A DNA stretch of 64,000 nt from Epithemia pelagica. Lineage: Eukaryota; Bacillariophyta; Bacillariophyceae; Surirellales; Surirellaceae. This document shows positions 34,863 through 46,538 of the stretch, piece after piece. Made by a program: the position numbers and the translations under genes. Within the stretch, counting starts at the first letter, position 1, and every line of letters begins with the position of its first letter. Under the pieces are notes generated by a model that saw nothing but the letters and a program-made list of their open reading frames with translations, did no database searches and was not told the DNA's origin. Location: assembly GCA_946965045.2 (NCBI GenBank), contig OX337232.1, positions 3,844,001-3,908,000 on the forward strand, written 5' to 3'.

Positions 34863-35243
34863 GTGATACTTGTGATACAAGAAACGGTCCATGGCGGAAG
34901 GGTGGGAAGCAACAACAAGGATGATCTCGTAGTGGTTGCGTGGTGGTTGTTGTGAGTTTTCATGTCAATGGCGGAAAATCGCCGATTTTGAGACGACGCC
35001 TCTTTGGGGTGAGTAGTGTACCCGATTGCAAACACTAACTACTCATTCAAGACCAGGTGGCTCACCCTTCCGCTATCTAAGGGGAACAGAATTGGGATAT
35101 ATGTGGTCCATGGTCCCAATCGACATCGACACATTGTCCAATACCAACATATATTAAGTCTCTTTATTGACATCATTTAACATCTCTACTGCGCAGCATA
35201 CGTTGAAGGTTGTTATTGAAAACAGTACCGACATATATCATGC

Positions 35244-38200
35244 CTACCGAAACCACAATGACGGTTTTCCCGGTGTGACATTCTCAACAATCCTGTCGGG
35301 AAGTTCCTTTGACGCAGCATTCTCGCCTCCCGCCTTGATGATATCTATCTCACTCACATTGCTCAACTGGGATTGGATGTACTTGACATTTTGCGTCAGA
35401 ATTTCTTCTTGGTCAAACGGCACTTGAACATCCATTGCCGCTTCACCAACATCTTGGACTTCCGTCATGATAAAATTACCAAACTGCATAGCCAACTTGA
35501 TCAGCTTCTTGTCTGTGAAATGCTGCCCAGTCCAGTTCTTCATATCTTTCAGTATCGTACATGAGAACTTGCCATCCTTGTACTGCGATTGAAGCCACGT
35601 CAAAACATCAACTTTCCATTGGGGGTAAGTGTCCGAAACGACAATGGAAACTGTCTTCCAACCTTTTTTCGCCTTCCCTGCTTGAGCTCGGAACCCCTTC
35701 AGGGCGCTTCTTAGGAACATGGCTTTTCTCGTCAGCATCTTATCTTCTGGCTCTTGTTTCGGCCACGGAGCTTTGACTGCCAATCCCTCATTCCCAAGAA
35801 TGTTCGTCCAAATCTTTTCCGACCAATGAGGACAAACAGGGCAGATCATGATCACAATAGCCTCCATCCAGCGTCGAATGACTTTCTTGTGCATAGAAAT
35901 GTCACTGGCAGCTAACCACGCTCTGTACTCGTTCCGGGCATTCAACATGTCAAACCAACCCAACTTGATACCAGTCTTGAACTGCATCGAGGCAAAATTC
36001 GTTTTTGCACCGTCAATCGAACGATTGACTTGGTTCATCAAAATCTGGTCCATCACATTCATGTCTTTGCCGTCTCGCATCTGTTCCATTGCAGCAACCG
36101 TTTCGCTGATCCAGGCTTCTTCGGTAACCAACGTCAAGACGGCCGAATCGGCTTGTTCCAGACAGAAATTGGCATCGTCCAGAGAATCCCCGGCATCGGC
36201 ACAGGCAAACCGAGTAGCATCGGATCCGTACTTGTCGCACGTCTCCTTCATAGTCAGAAAGTTTCCCTTTGCTTTACTCATCTTCTCGGCATTGACCAGG
36301 ACGTGTCCATTGCAGTAATATCCACGCGGCCATAGCTCGGGTTCATCTTCCCAAATAGCAGCGTGATGGAACAACGCCATTGTCAAGTGATTCGGGATCA
36401 AATCCTTGGCACTCACTCGCAATGCCATGGGGTACCAGTATCGAAACTCGTCCCGCATCCGGTTCAGGGTTTCCACTGGGATGTTACAGTCCGGGGGAAC
36501 CGAGAATCCCTTTCGATAAATGTAGTTAAACACGTCCTTGGTCAAGTCAGCAGGATCAATCTGCCCTGGTGATTTCGACTTGTCACCTTTTAAATTATCT
36601 GGCCCTTGCAAAATGTGGGAAATGGTATAATATGCCATATAGATGGTACTGTCCGACAAACTTTCAATGACCCATGCGGTATCCCATGGTAAAAAGGTTC
36701 CAAGTCCAAACTGACGGGTGCAGGCCCATTCTTTTAACCACCCAATAGAGTAGTCATATCTTTTCAAGGCATTGGGATCATAGGCATCAAAGTTACCACT
36801 TTCCATGACATGGGTTCTGACCACACGTGACCACGATTCTTCCCCGTACGCCAAATACCATTGGTCGGTGGCGGCTGTCACAACAAAGTTTGACAAGGGA
36901 AAGGGAGCAGTGGTTAGATTTCACGAATTGTGAAGGACATCGCGAATCTAGTTCGTCGAACTTACCAACAACGCACTCATCATGGGTACGCGAAACAACC
37001 TTGGACTCTGGTTCAAAGTACAAACACGCCTGTCCAGCGTCGATCATTTCTTGTTTGATGACTGGTTTGGCCTCGCTGACTTTTTTACCATCATGTGGGC
37101 CACAGGACATGACACCGATTGTGAATCCTTTCAAGTATGTTTCGTCTTTGGCCTCTGTCAATTTCGCCTTGTCATTTGGTGACTTGATTTTGAGCTTTTC
37201 GCACATAAAGACAGCAGAAGCTTCTCCATACCCTGAGATTGAGATAATGGGAACGACTTGAAAAGGCATCACCATATCGTCCGTAATGCCATATTTGGCT
37301 CGAAAGTCGGGCTTATCTTGCAAGGCTTTAAGGGAAACATAGTCATCCGGTGCATCACTAGGAACTGAGGTAACGACTCCAGTTCCTTTATTCATACTGA
37401 TGGTCAACAAGGGCAGCGTGTAAACCTTTTCATACGTGGCCAACGGAGCTTTTAGAGGCAACCCCAGAAGTTCATTACCCATAAAAGTTTCAAGGCATTC
37501 GATTTTACCAAATTCCTTGGTAAAGTAGTCATTGCCCTTCAACACTTGACATGACAAGCCCCGAGCCGACCGAGCACTCATAATAAAAACTTCATTCGTC
37601 GCGTCAATGACATAGGCACCGTACTCTCCTTCCGGTAACACAAAGCAATTGGTTTGACCATACATGGTTTCAGGCCGCAAGGTGGCTGGAACAAGAAAGA
37701 CCGGTCGACCACCCGCCTTTTCATCCAACAACTTTTGCATTTTGACATGGCGCTCTTGTCCATGGTCCGGAGGGAGCACCTGCAACTTGATCAAGACATA
37801 CTCTTGCGGACCAACTCCCTCACCTTCGGACCTGTCGTGATCGGCACAGACTTGTCCATCTACCAACGAGTACACATTATTACGTTTGCCAAACAAAACT
37901 TTCTCTTTCTCCTTTAGGACTTCAAATTGCCAACGAATAAAAGCATCGTAGTAAGGGTTCACAAACGTCGTGATGAAGGATCTTCTCCAATCGATACCAG
38001 CTCCAAAGTCTTTCAAATGATCAACACCAATCGGAGGAAAATAAGACAGCCAATGAAGAGCGTCTTGAAACGAAGGAATTTCATCCTCGGGGACCATTTT
38101 CTTGAGAATATTCCATTGCCTTACTATACCCTTCCCTGTCTTTTGGACAAGCTTCGTTTTACCGCCCTTGGCCTTTTTTTCACCTGCTGCTAGCTTCTTT

Positions 38201-38747
38201 GCAGCTTCTTCTGCAGCTGCCAACGTCTTCGCCTCCATCTTGGCTCTTAGTTCAGGATCATCTTCGGGAAATTTTGGTGGACAACCATATGTCTCAATCT
38301 CAGTTTTCAGCTTATTAGCAGCCTATTCAGATCATGAAAACGGTGAGAACGAGAGAGCGGGAGACACGCAACGTCACTTTAAACATCGTTGGCACCCAGC
38401 AAAAAACATCTCGTTTCACTCACTGCTTGAATTGGCATGCCGGTGCAATGAAATGCAAAAGGGAACAGCACATTCTTGCCCATGTGACGTTCAAACTGCG
38501 CTCGAAATACGGCTTTTGTCAAGGAAAACGCATGACCAATGTGCAAATTTCCATTGGAATAAGGATACGGAAACGTGACCATAAATGGCTCCTTGCTGGT
38601 ATCGGGGTCCGCTTCAAAGGCGCCTTGCTCCTCCCACAGTTTTTGGACTCGGAGTTCGTTGGTCCGCAACGCATCACGCTTTGCCGTACTCTTCGCACCA
38701 CTTCCACCAGTGGCATTTGTCGACTCTTGGTTGTCCGATGAAGACAT
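35244..38747 (-). CDS. LARS1: leucyl-tRNA synthetase, cytosolic type
   Basis: Three exons: 38747-38424, 38322-36966 and 36874-35244, with GT-AG introns of 101 and 91 bases, give 1103 residues, the usual length of eukaryotic/archaeal-type LeuRS. The class I signatures are visible: [11 protein letters not shown] (HIGH) near residue 68 and KMSKAKGNF (KMSKS variant) near 790. The editing (CP1) domain shows [12 protein letters not shown] and the [13 protein letters not shown] segment. The C-terminal part contains the anticodon-binding helices (PVCPHWSE). The enzyme charges tRNA-Leu for cytosolic translation. Initiation at 38747 (MSSSDNQ) has no organellar presequence. The exon borders are supported by uninterrupted family similarity across each junction. 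Confidence 0.92.
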
Positions 38748-39732
38748 GCTATCTCTTTCTATCTTTTGTGGCGACAGGATGGACTTCTCTGTTTGTTCGA
38801 CTTGCTGTGAACATGCTCATGGCGTGTTTGTGAGCTGCAAGTTGATGCTCGCAATGAATGTCACTCGCGCTCATACACGTCTCTCGAGAAAAGATCCAAA
38901 AGATCTCTCGCCGTCCACGTTTGTCATATATCTGTCCATCAATGTTTGTGCGATCGGAACATTGGCGATCGCGCGCGGACCAGGACAAAACGCTACCTCT
39001 GCTATGCTAATCTAGCTACCAAATAGCTACAGAGCGCTCTTCCATAGCGATGAAAGCTGCTCCCTATCAAAGCTCCTCCTACCTTGAACAAGTTTCATTC
39101 ATCCATGACCATGGGACTACCTATCGCAACAACAAAGTTACTCCTACATCGAAGAACACCTCTTGTCACAAAGAATAGAGCCTTCTTATAGTGAATACCT
39201 ATATACGAATAAAACCCCCCACAGAAAAAACACAGATAGAAGACTATGGATGACGATGAATTCATCATCATCATGATATGATCATCATGATCATCGCGAT
39301 ACTGGTAAGATATGAAGAAATTGAACTTGCTTTACCCACGGAACACAAGAAAAAGCCGCCGAGTGGACTGTGAGAATCAATCTTGGTAGACTACGACACC
39401 TATGCGAGACTCTCCCTTTCTGGAATGCACCACTGTTGGATTTCGGTATCCCTGCCATAGCTACCGATCCATGGACAATGACTCTGTGTCCTACAAAGTG
39501 CCATGATGCCACCACAAAAGCCCCACATTCTTGTCTTACGGCCACACAACCATGCTGGTGGTATTACCACTTGTAGAGACACCAAAATTTGGTTGTTCCT
39601 TCCACGCCTTTTGACAAAAATGAACACGTTCTATCTTGCAACATGTTCTTTCTACTTTTGAGTACCTACCTACTAGGTTCCAGGATTGCAATCAAACGTA
39701 GAAAACAAGTCATCCAATAGAGAAATAAATGG
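38748..39732. other. intergenic region between LeuRS and kelch genes, with repeat R
   Basis: Half of it is the repeat at 38913-39389. The rest shows no gene. The repeat lies 165 bases upstream of the LeuRS start codon and may lie in its 5' control region. Confidence 0.4.
38913..39389 (+). repeat. dispersed repeat R, copy 2
   Basis: About 477 bp, aligned over its length with 41018-41495. Strongly matching blocks are the AATAGAGCCTTCTTATAGT segment, the ACCCCCCACAGAAAAAACAC segment and the TGATCATCATGATCAT palindrome. No ORF is conserved and no terminal repeats were found. Confidence 0.75.
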
Positions 39733-40957
39733 CTAGGCTTGATCCTTCCGTTTGTCACCATGGACCGTATTGGGCCTTGCTCGTTTTGAAGCTGATGCCG
39801 AGATGGAGAATGGAGAGATATCAGCATCTCCGATACCCATTCCTTCCACTGAATGATACCATCCGCTGGGCTTCTGCTCACAGAGTCGACGAAAGCACCA
39901 TGTATTCTTGTCCATTAGTGGCATTGTCGCACAGGTAGGATTGCGCCATCCACCAATCACGGCAACCTGATTGGCAACAGTCACCATACTGCAGCCATTG
40001 CGTTGATTATCTAACGGTGGGAGATTCCAAACGCGGTTGCGGTGCGTGTCCAAGACTTCGAGGGTTTGACGGGTTCCTCCGGCCACAACCAGACAAGATC
40101 CCATGGCAACCATTGCACAAGGCCTTCGTGCATCGAAAAGCCTCAACTCCGAATGAGTGGTCCAGGTGGGTGAGAAGGAAATGAATCTCGAGCCAGTCTT
40201 GCTTTTTGCCTGATCATTGTCACAGGGTGTTGCGTAGTCCAAATACTCGACCGAGTCAAGATCGCCATGCTCGTTTTCGCCTCCAACCTCCAACGACAAA
40301 GATGTGGTGACTAACGACCGCACTGGAACATAATTGTCGAGGAACAGCCATGGATGGTCCTGCAATGACAGTATGGTTACTGGCATCAATAATATCCACC
40401 GACGACAAACAGCGATCGTTGTAATAGCCACCCACAACAATAATGTATCGGTTGTGAACCGCAACAGCACAACATCCACGTCCCGTTGATAAACGACAGT
40501 TTAATGTCGTCCAATGCCTCTCATGTTTGTTGCTTGCTGTTAAAGTTGATTGCAGCAAATCGTTGGCATCAATTTGTTCGATACAATCCAAATATCCTCG
40601 TACTCTATTGTATCCTCCCATTACGTAGACTGCTCCATTGCACTTTACAGCGGCATGTTCGTAACGTTTCTGGTTCATGGGTGGCCCTTCTCGCCACTGC
40701 TTGTTCTGTCCCTCCACATTCATTACAAGAACGGAATTGGTGGCAGCTTGGTCTTGTTTATATCCTCCCAACACGACGACCGTCTGCCCCCAGTTGTTGC
40801 TATCGTTATCCTTATCGGTATGATTTAGTACGACCGATGTATGAAACGAACGCCATCCACCCTTAAGGGGAGGCCAGTCATTTTCATTCCACTCTTCTGT
40901 CTCGTCGAAAAGGACAAGGCCCGACTGCCATGCTTGTTCTTGCAGCGTCATGCTCAT
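39733..40957 (-). CDS. kelch-repeat protein, frameshifted
   Basis: A beta-propeller protein built of kelch repeats: VVVLGGYKQ, VYVMGGYNR, IIVVGGYYNDR and IFVVGG in the first frame, then CLVVAGGTRQ and VAVIGGW in the second. The two frames meet near 40295, where VVGG is followed by one extra base, so the normal frame would end at 40256. The second part continues to 39733. The frame is open from an ATG at 41071, but that part lies inside repeat R, so 40957 (MSMTLQEQ) is the more likely start. Kelch proteins are protein-protein scaffolds, often in E3 ligases. It may be a pseudogene or carry a one-base sequencing error. Confidence 0.65.
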
Positions 40958-41919
40958 GGTGCATTCATTTGACGAGACGTTTTGAGTATATGAGTGGCAG
41001 TGCGCGTGAGCTTCATGTCCACGTTTGCCATCTCCGTCCAGCAATGTTTGCGCGACCGGAATTTTCCCCAAAAGCTGTGCCCCACCGCACGCGCGACTGC
41101 TACGAATCTCACTACCCTAATAGCTACGGAGCTACTCTTCCATATAGCCATCAAAGCTCCTCCTACCAAACCATGCACGAGAGTTTCATTCATCCTTCAT
41201 GGGAGTATTGCAAGAACCCAGGTTACTGCTATATCCCCCAACAACTCTTGTTACAAAGAATAGAGCCTTCTTATAGTAATACTTTATATACGTATAAAAC
41301 CCCCCACAGAAAAAACACAGATAGAAGACTATGGATGACGATGAATTCATCATCATCATCATGATATGATCATCATGATCATTGCAATACTGGTGAGATA
41401 TGAAGAAACTGAACTTGCTCTACCCACGAAACACGAGAAAAAAGGAACTGATGGATTCACAGCTTGGGACTCATCTTGAGAATCAATCTTGGTAGTGCGC
41501 TGTCGTCGCACCAAATGAGATTGTCAAGTCCAACAAACGAGGGTAGAAGAAGGGTAGCTCTATACAGAGCACAAATCTTGAAAGTTCGTGGCCAGAGAGA
41601 GTCTTGGAACTTGGAACCAACATGGAACTCAAGACGAGGCACGATTCACTCGCACACGTACGGCGCGGTTCACCACTCCCGAATGCAACAAGGATCAACA
41701 TCTGTACACAAGAATGGTTGTGCCCTTGTCGTCGTTGTGTTCTTGTGGAAACCGTACGCTGCAGGCTATACACAACGATTGTGGTCTTGTGTCTTGTGTG
41801 TGTGTGGCCCCTTGTCCGGAACACGGCACGGCACAGCCGTAGGAATCATTCCCACTGGCCGAATGCCAGGATCGTCTTGAGAGATGAGATGTACGACAAC
41901 ACACACTTGTCCTTTGTGG
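40958..41919. other. intergenic region with repeat R copy 3
   Basis: The first half is repeat R. The remaining ~420 bases show no gene that can be supported. Confidence 0.4.
41018..41495 (+). repeat. dispersed repeat R, copy 3
   Basis: About 478 bp, colinear and nearly equal in length to copy 2, in the same orientation. It covers the extended 5' end of the kelch reading frame, so any protein there is probably fortuitous. Confidence 0.75.
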
Positions 41920-43266
41920 TTAATGAGAATTTCGTCGGGCACCCGCACTGGAACTGGATCCTCGTGATGATGATGGTGGTGGAGTCACAGTTTGGTTCTT
42001 GTGGTCTCGATGGTCTTGGTGCGAACCCGCGCCAGCCGCCCGTGCTTCGGCGGCTCGTTCGGCCACGACGGAATGTTCCATGGTGGCTGCCAAATAGCGG
42101 GCAAACAATCGCGAGGGACGACTCACTTCGAGGGAAATTTGACACATGTTTTCGGCCAACATGTGGCAGTGCGGATCGTCCAAATTCACTCGTCGTGGTT
42201 TGCGACTGTGAGACGGCCGACGGCTGCCAGTCTCTTGCTCTTGTTGCTGCTGTTGCTGATCAAAAAAGTGATGTTGCAAATCTTGAAGGGTATGCATGAG
42301 AGAGGCTCGCAATTCCGATCGATCCTTGCCAATCTTGGTCACGAGGAGTCGTTCGAGGCCCAAGACACATTCGGTATCGAGCGAGGTGCGATAGAGACGC
42401 AACAAAGTGGCTTGTTCGTGCGGGGTCAAAATGCTTTGATCGCGGGGCAAATACACGACTTGTTCCAGTTCCATGGCAAAGCAGGTATCGTACAGAGGTT
42501 CAATCAAGGCCGTGTAGGAAAAGGGTTTGCGGGTGGCATCGCGCGCACGACGATCTTGCGCCTTGAGGACCGATTTGACTGTTTTAATGACATTGTACTT
42601 GAATCGCTTGTAGTCCTCCCCATTGTACCATCGCGACTCGACATCGTACAATACGGAATCATCCCGCATCGTAGTGTCTGTAGTCGTATTCACAGAGAGA
42701 GCCGCCCCGGATGATGATGGTGATGGTTGTTGGGGAGCATATTGATTCCGCGACAAATCAAACATGACTCGCTGAGCTCCATGCGGACGAAACAAGCTCT
42801 TGCTCTTGGTAGTTTGCCGTCCCACGGGAACAACAACAGATCCCCCTGATAATGATGGTGATGATGTCGCTTCGGCATCGGGACTTTCTTGTTCATGTTG
42901 TGGTGAAACCGCACGCGGTGCTGGCAATCCACAAGTCTGTTGTTGTTGTGGGAACTGCGTTTGTTGTGGCACATGCGCAGATGAAGAAGAGGAACCAAGG
43001 ACTGCCGTTTCGGGTGGTGGCAGAATGACACTGGTTTCGGTCGCTCGTTCAGCTCGTCGCGAGTAGTAACGATGAGCATTGGAAGATGATGGATGATGCA
43101 CCTTTGGTTTTTGGGTCAAACCGGCATCGGCGGTAAAGGTTGAAGAGAGGGAGACATCATCGGAAAAGGAGGAAGACAATGGCGCATCCTCCATACGAGA
43201 TGAAGGATGATAATTGGACTGTGGTGGTGGTACCAACAGGGTCACACTGGGCATGTCTTGTCTCAT
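41920..43266 (-). CDS. unknown diatom-type protein with W-Y-x-x-E-D-Y-x-x-F motif
   Basis: A single exon of 448 residues from MRQDMPSV. The Ser/Pro/Gln-rich N-terminal half is followed by SRWYNGEDYKRFKYNVIKTVK and GLERLLVTKIGKDRSELRASL. I recognise this as a large, lineage-specific stramenopile family (Trp-Tyr-EDY-Phe motif, then a GLE motif) without known function. A run of Gln (about 42243-42262) and a Ser-rich C-terminus are present. The frame is open from 43659, but the additional N-terminal part, although it has a hydrophobic stretch (LWFLTLASIFHCLIVLLACAALL), is less protein-like. If it is real, the protein would be membrane-anchored. Confidence 0.6.
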   Translation of the reverse strand: MRQDMPSVTLLVPPPQSNYHPSSRMEDAPLSSSFSDDVSLSSTFTADAGLTQKPKVHHPSSSNAHRYYSRRAERATETSVILPPPETAVLGSSSSSAHVPQQTQFPQQQQTCGLPAPRAVSPQHEQESPDAEATSSPSLSGGSVVVPVGRQTTKSKSLFRPHGAQRVMFDLSRNQYAPQQPSPSSSGAALSVNTTTDTTMRDDSVLYDVESRWYNGEDYKRFKYNVIKTVKSVLKAQDRRARDATRKPFSYTALIEPLYDTCFAMELEQVVYLPRDQSILTPHEQATLLRLYRTSLDTECVLGLERLLVTKIGKDRSELRASLMHTLQDLQHHFFDQQQQQQEQETGSRRPSHSRKPRRVNLDDPHCHMLAENMCQISLEVSRPSRLFARYLAATMEHSVVAERAAEARAAGAGSHQDHRDHKNQTVTPPPSSSRGSSSSAGARRNSH

Positions 43267-44351
43267 GATAATGGTTGTCGAGTATAGTGATGATACTGAG
43301 TGTGTTGTGAATGACTGGAGAAGAGCAGCACAAGCCAAAAGTACGATCAAGCAATGGAAAATGGATGCCAGTGTCAAGAACCACAACAATCTGGTGGTTG
43401 CACACTTCTCCCACAGAGACTTGTTGTTGTTTGTTGTTTGTGTTGGCGTTTGTGAATGTATCACTCCAAGCCTACGGTAGTCTCTATTCAAGCCAAGAGA
43501 CAAAAGGAAGCAATGGTAGTCTTCCTCCACAACTTTGCTATTGTTGTTGTTGTTGTTGCTGGTGGTGGTGGTTGCCAAAACGGTTCTAGAGAGAGATGAG
43601 AGATGATCCAAACAACCGCACACCACCGCGGAGAGAAGGCGCAGGGAATGAGGAGTCACGAACGGCCTCCCGCCTCCTCTTCAATGGCCCCGCGGCTAAA
43701 CACTCCCTACCAGATCATCCAAAGTACGACCACCGTGCCATCGCAAATCGGGGACCAACGCAAACGAGTCCTCCACAGGCCAAAAAGGATTGAGGTGTAC
43801 TATCTATATTCGGTATTGGACCGATTGGTAGTCGTAGTCTCGCGTACAAGTCGAATCGAGTTCCGAATGGTTGTAAAGGACAAGCCTTACGGTCGATACG
43901 AATCATATGCGTCTTGGCAACCTCAACTCATAAAATAGGCCTATCTCCTGTTCGATTCTTCTAAATAATGTTGCAGGTCAGTTCCATTTCAATATATTGC
44001 CATAAGTCAAGAAAGACAGCCAACATCAGAAACACGTCAGAAGCGCTTAAGAAAGCAAATTCCTACAAAGATGTCCATAGTAATGATACTGCACAGAGGA
44101 ACTCGCTTTTCTCATGTTCATCCCCTTTCAAAAGATCCCACATATTTTATATCCGTGCTATTCAACGTAAAACAAGTTCAGATTCAAATTTATGACGTAA
44201 TTTCGCCCCGAAATATTGTTCCAAATGGGGTGAAAGCGAGTCTTGAAGGCGAAATCCATCAGATCCATCTCCATGGCACCAGACCCCCAAGATTGAGGTT
44301 TCTCCGAAAAATGTCACAAAACTAATGCCCCCACTCGATGAACAATAGCCG

Positions 44352-45597
44352 TGGGGGAGAATGCAATGACTTTCTTCGACATTCCTAGCAAAAGCCTTGT
44401 CGAAATGGTCATTAAAGCTACCAACTTATTTAATTGGCGCACCTCTGTCAGAATGTCAGAATATCTCTGGGGGAGAATGCAATGACTTTCTTCGACATTT
44501 CTTGCAAAAGCCTTGTCGAAATGGTCATTAACGCCATACGTAAGGAACGGGTTTTAAGGGTAACGGAGTAGAAAATAAACTACTCCCATAAAAAATATGG
44601 GATCAGTGCTTTGACTCCCATAAACTACTCCCATCTTAACACGGTTTGAAAACTCCCAGTTTTAATTTCGAGTACAAATTTATTCATAGTGAGAATTTTT
44701 TGTCATTTTAGTCGCTTTTCTCGAACTTGAGCGGCCATCCGCGATGACCATGAGAGACAATGAGGGCGGACAATGAAAATGGCATGGATCATCTTCCAAT
44801 GATGCCAAACCAGGTCAGAATGGATGAAGGAAAGTCAATTGATCAAGACAGATGGTATGTGGAGGCGAAAGTTGACCAAGGAAAGGTTCAATGTGTCGAA
44901 AAAGGGTCAATGCTGTGAAGCAGGCAAAAACATGGTCTGAGAGAGGGAATTGCCGAATGCTCAACAGAGGTGCTGTCAAATCACAAATAAAGACAAAGTC
45001 CTATAGTTCATATTATTTTACACCAGAATGGAAGGTCTTGACATTTGCTGTTGGATATTGAGTGTGTGCGTACTGCTCAAAGTTGGGCCATGGTCGATGG
45101 GAAGAGAAAATCACAAAAATCATCCAAGTTTTGATACACGAAACGACTGTTATAATTTAAAAATCAGTGTAGACTATGATATATGAAAATGTTCAAAATT
45201 CCACAAACTATTAGAATTACAAGTGAAAAAGACAATGACGTCTATATTCCAATTAGTAGATGTCTTCAAAGTTATGGGAGGAGTGTATATACTGCTCGAA
45301 TTTATGGGATCAGTATATATACTGCTCCCTTACGTATGGCGTTAAAGCTATCATCTATCATCTGATTTAATCTGGGGGAGAATGCAATCACTTTCTTCGA
45401 CATTTCTAGCAAAAGCCTTGTCGAAATGGTCATTAAAGCTATCATCTATCATCTGATTTAATCTGGGGGAGAATGCAATCACTTTCTTCGACATTTCTAG
45501 CAAAAGCCTTGTCGAAATGGTCATTAAAGCTATCATCTGATTTAATCGGCGCACCTCCGTCAGAATATCTCTGGGGGATATCTCGGGACTGAACAAT
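44352..45597 (+). repeat. minisatellite, four units, interrupted
   Basis: The unit carries GGGGGAGAATGCAAT, ACTTTCTTCGACATT and GCAAAAGCCTTGTCGAAATG. Copies start at 44352, 44468, 45371 and 45462. The last two are 91 bp apart and nearly identical. The spacing 44468 to 45371 becomes 93 bp once the 810-bp insert is removed. Confidence 0.85.
44532..45341. mobile_element. 810-bp element with 14-bp TIRs and TTAA target-site duplication (piggyBac-like non-autonomous)
   Basis: The ends CGCCATACGTAAGG (44532-44545) and its inverse (45328-45341) are perfect. The flanks are TTAA at 44528-44531 and 45342-45345. Uninterrupted sister units of the surrounding minisatellite read GTCATTAAAGCT at this position, giving the empty site directly. 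TTAA duplication is typical of piggyBac-superfamily transposition. The interior is AT-rich, with subterminal repeats (ATGGGATCAGT, ACTACTCCC), and has no transposase. Confidence 0.8.
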
Positions 45598-46538
45598 CAG
45601 ATGCTGGGTGGACACCTACAATCACACTTCTATACTCTTTTATTTCTCTGTGATGGTATCGATTCGATCTTTTGATCCGATATGTGGTTGGTCGGACCAC
45701 AGATACGGGAAGGGACATTTCACGATTGGGCTTTCTGTCCTCATAACCAAAACATCCAAACGGTGCATGCCGAGAAAGACGATCGGAAGATGGGAGCCAC
45801 AACCACAACAGAAATCAAGGCCGGTGTTACAGGAATGGACAGGAGAATCCAACACGAAAAAAGAATAATACCAATGGACTTGGGATGCGGACGGATCATA
45901 CGCTCCAGACATGAGTGTGTGTGCTTGATAGATGCGCCTCCTATTCGACGGGACCTGCGATAGGGCGACACGGTCTTTCCATGTAGAGTGTAGAGTCGTT
46001 TCCGTGGGTGAAGCGAAACAAGACGTTTGGTGAGGCAAAAACACACACAAGTTTCTCAATTTGTGAAAGAAACTACATTCTTTCGACAGAACGAATCGAA
46101 CTAACTACACAACCGTGTAAGCGTAGCGTCCAATGAGGAACTTGTCATCCTGGTGCTAGCTACGTAGCATGATAGACAATAGAACATAGAACCTCCGCGG
46201 AAGGGAAAGTAGACTGAGACTACGATAGCTCCGTTTTCACGTAGGAAACATGAATGCCCGTTTGGGATATTGAACCTATAGGAGTCGTTTAAGGCTAGTA
46301 CCATGATGTCTCCCCGTCGTATCATTGATTGCAATGAACAACTAACCCATAAAGGCGTCCTAACCTGCTGAGCAAACGTGGGGTAGTCGTTTCGACAATA
46401 GGTACGGATGCACGCTTCTGCCAGAGTACCCTTTGTCGGGAATGCATATTGTCCAATAGGACGATACCACATGCATATCAGTGTGGGTGTATATACATAA
46501 TATGTCTCATTTTAGGCACGCTTCTATCTTTGGCTTTA

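Larger units (their letters stand above)
43267..46538. other. 3.3-kb AT-richer intergenic region with minisatellite and TTAA element
   Basis: No supportable gene. It contains four copies of a ~91-116-bp tandem unit (44352-45597), split by an 810-bp element. Short frames at 43596-43938, 43968-44325 and 45640-46059 have no recognised domain. Confidence 0.5.

Noticed and set aside
45640-46059. 139-codon minus-strand frame
   Set aside because: No recognised domain, overlapping equally long frames on the other strand.
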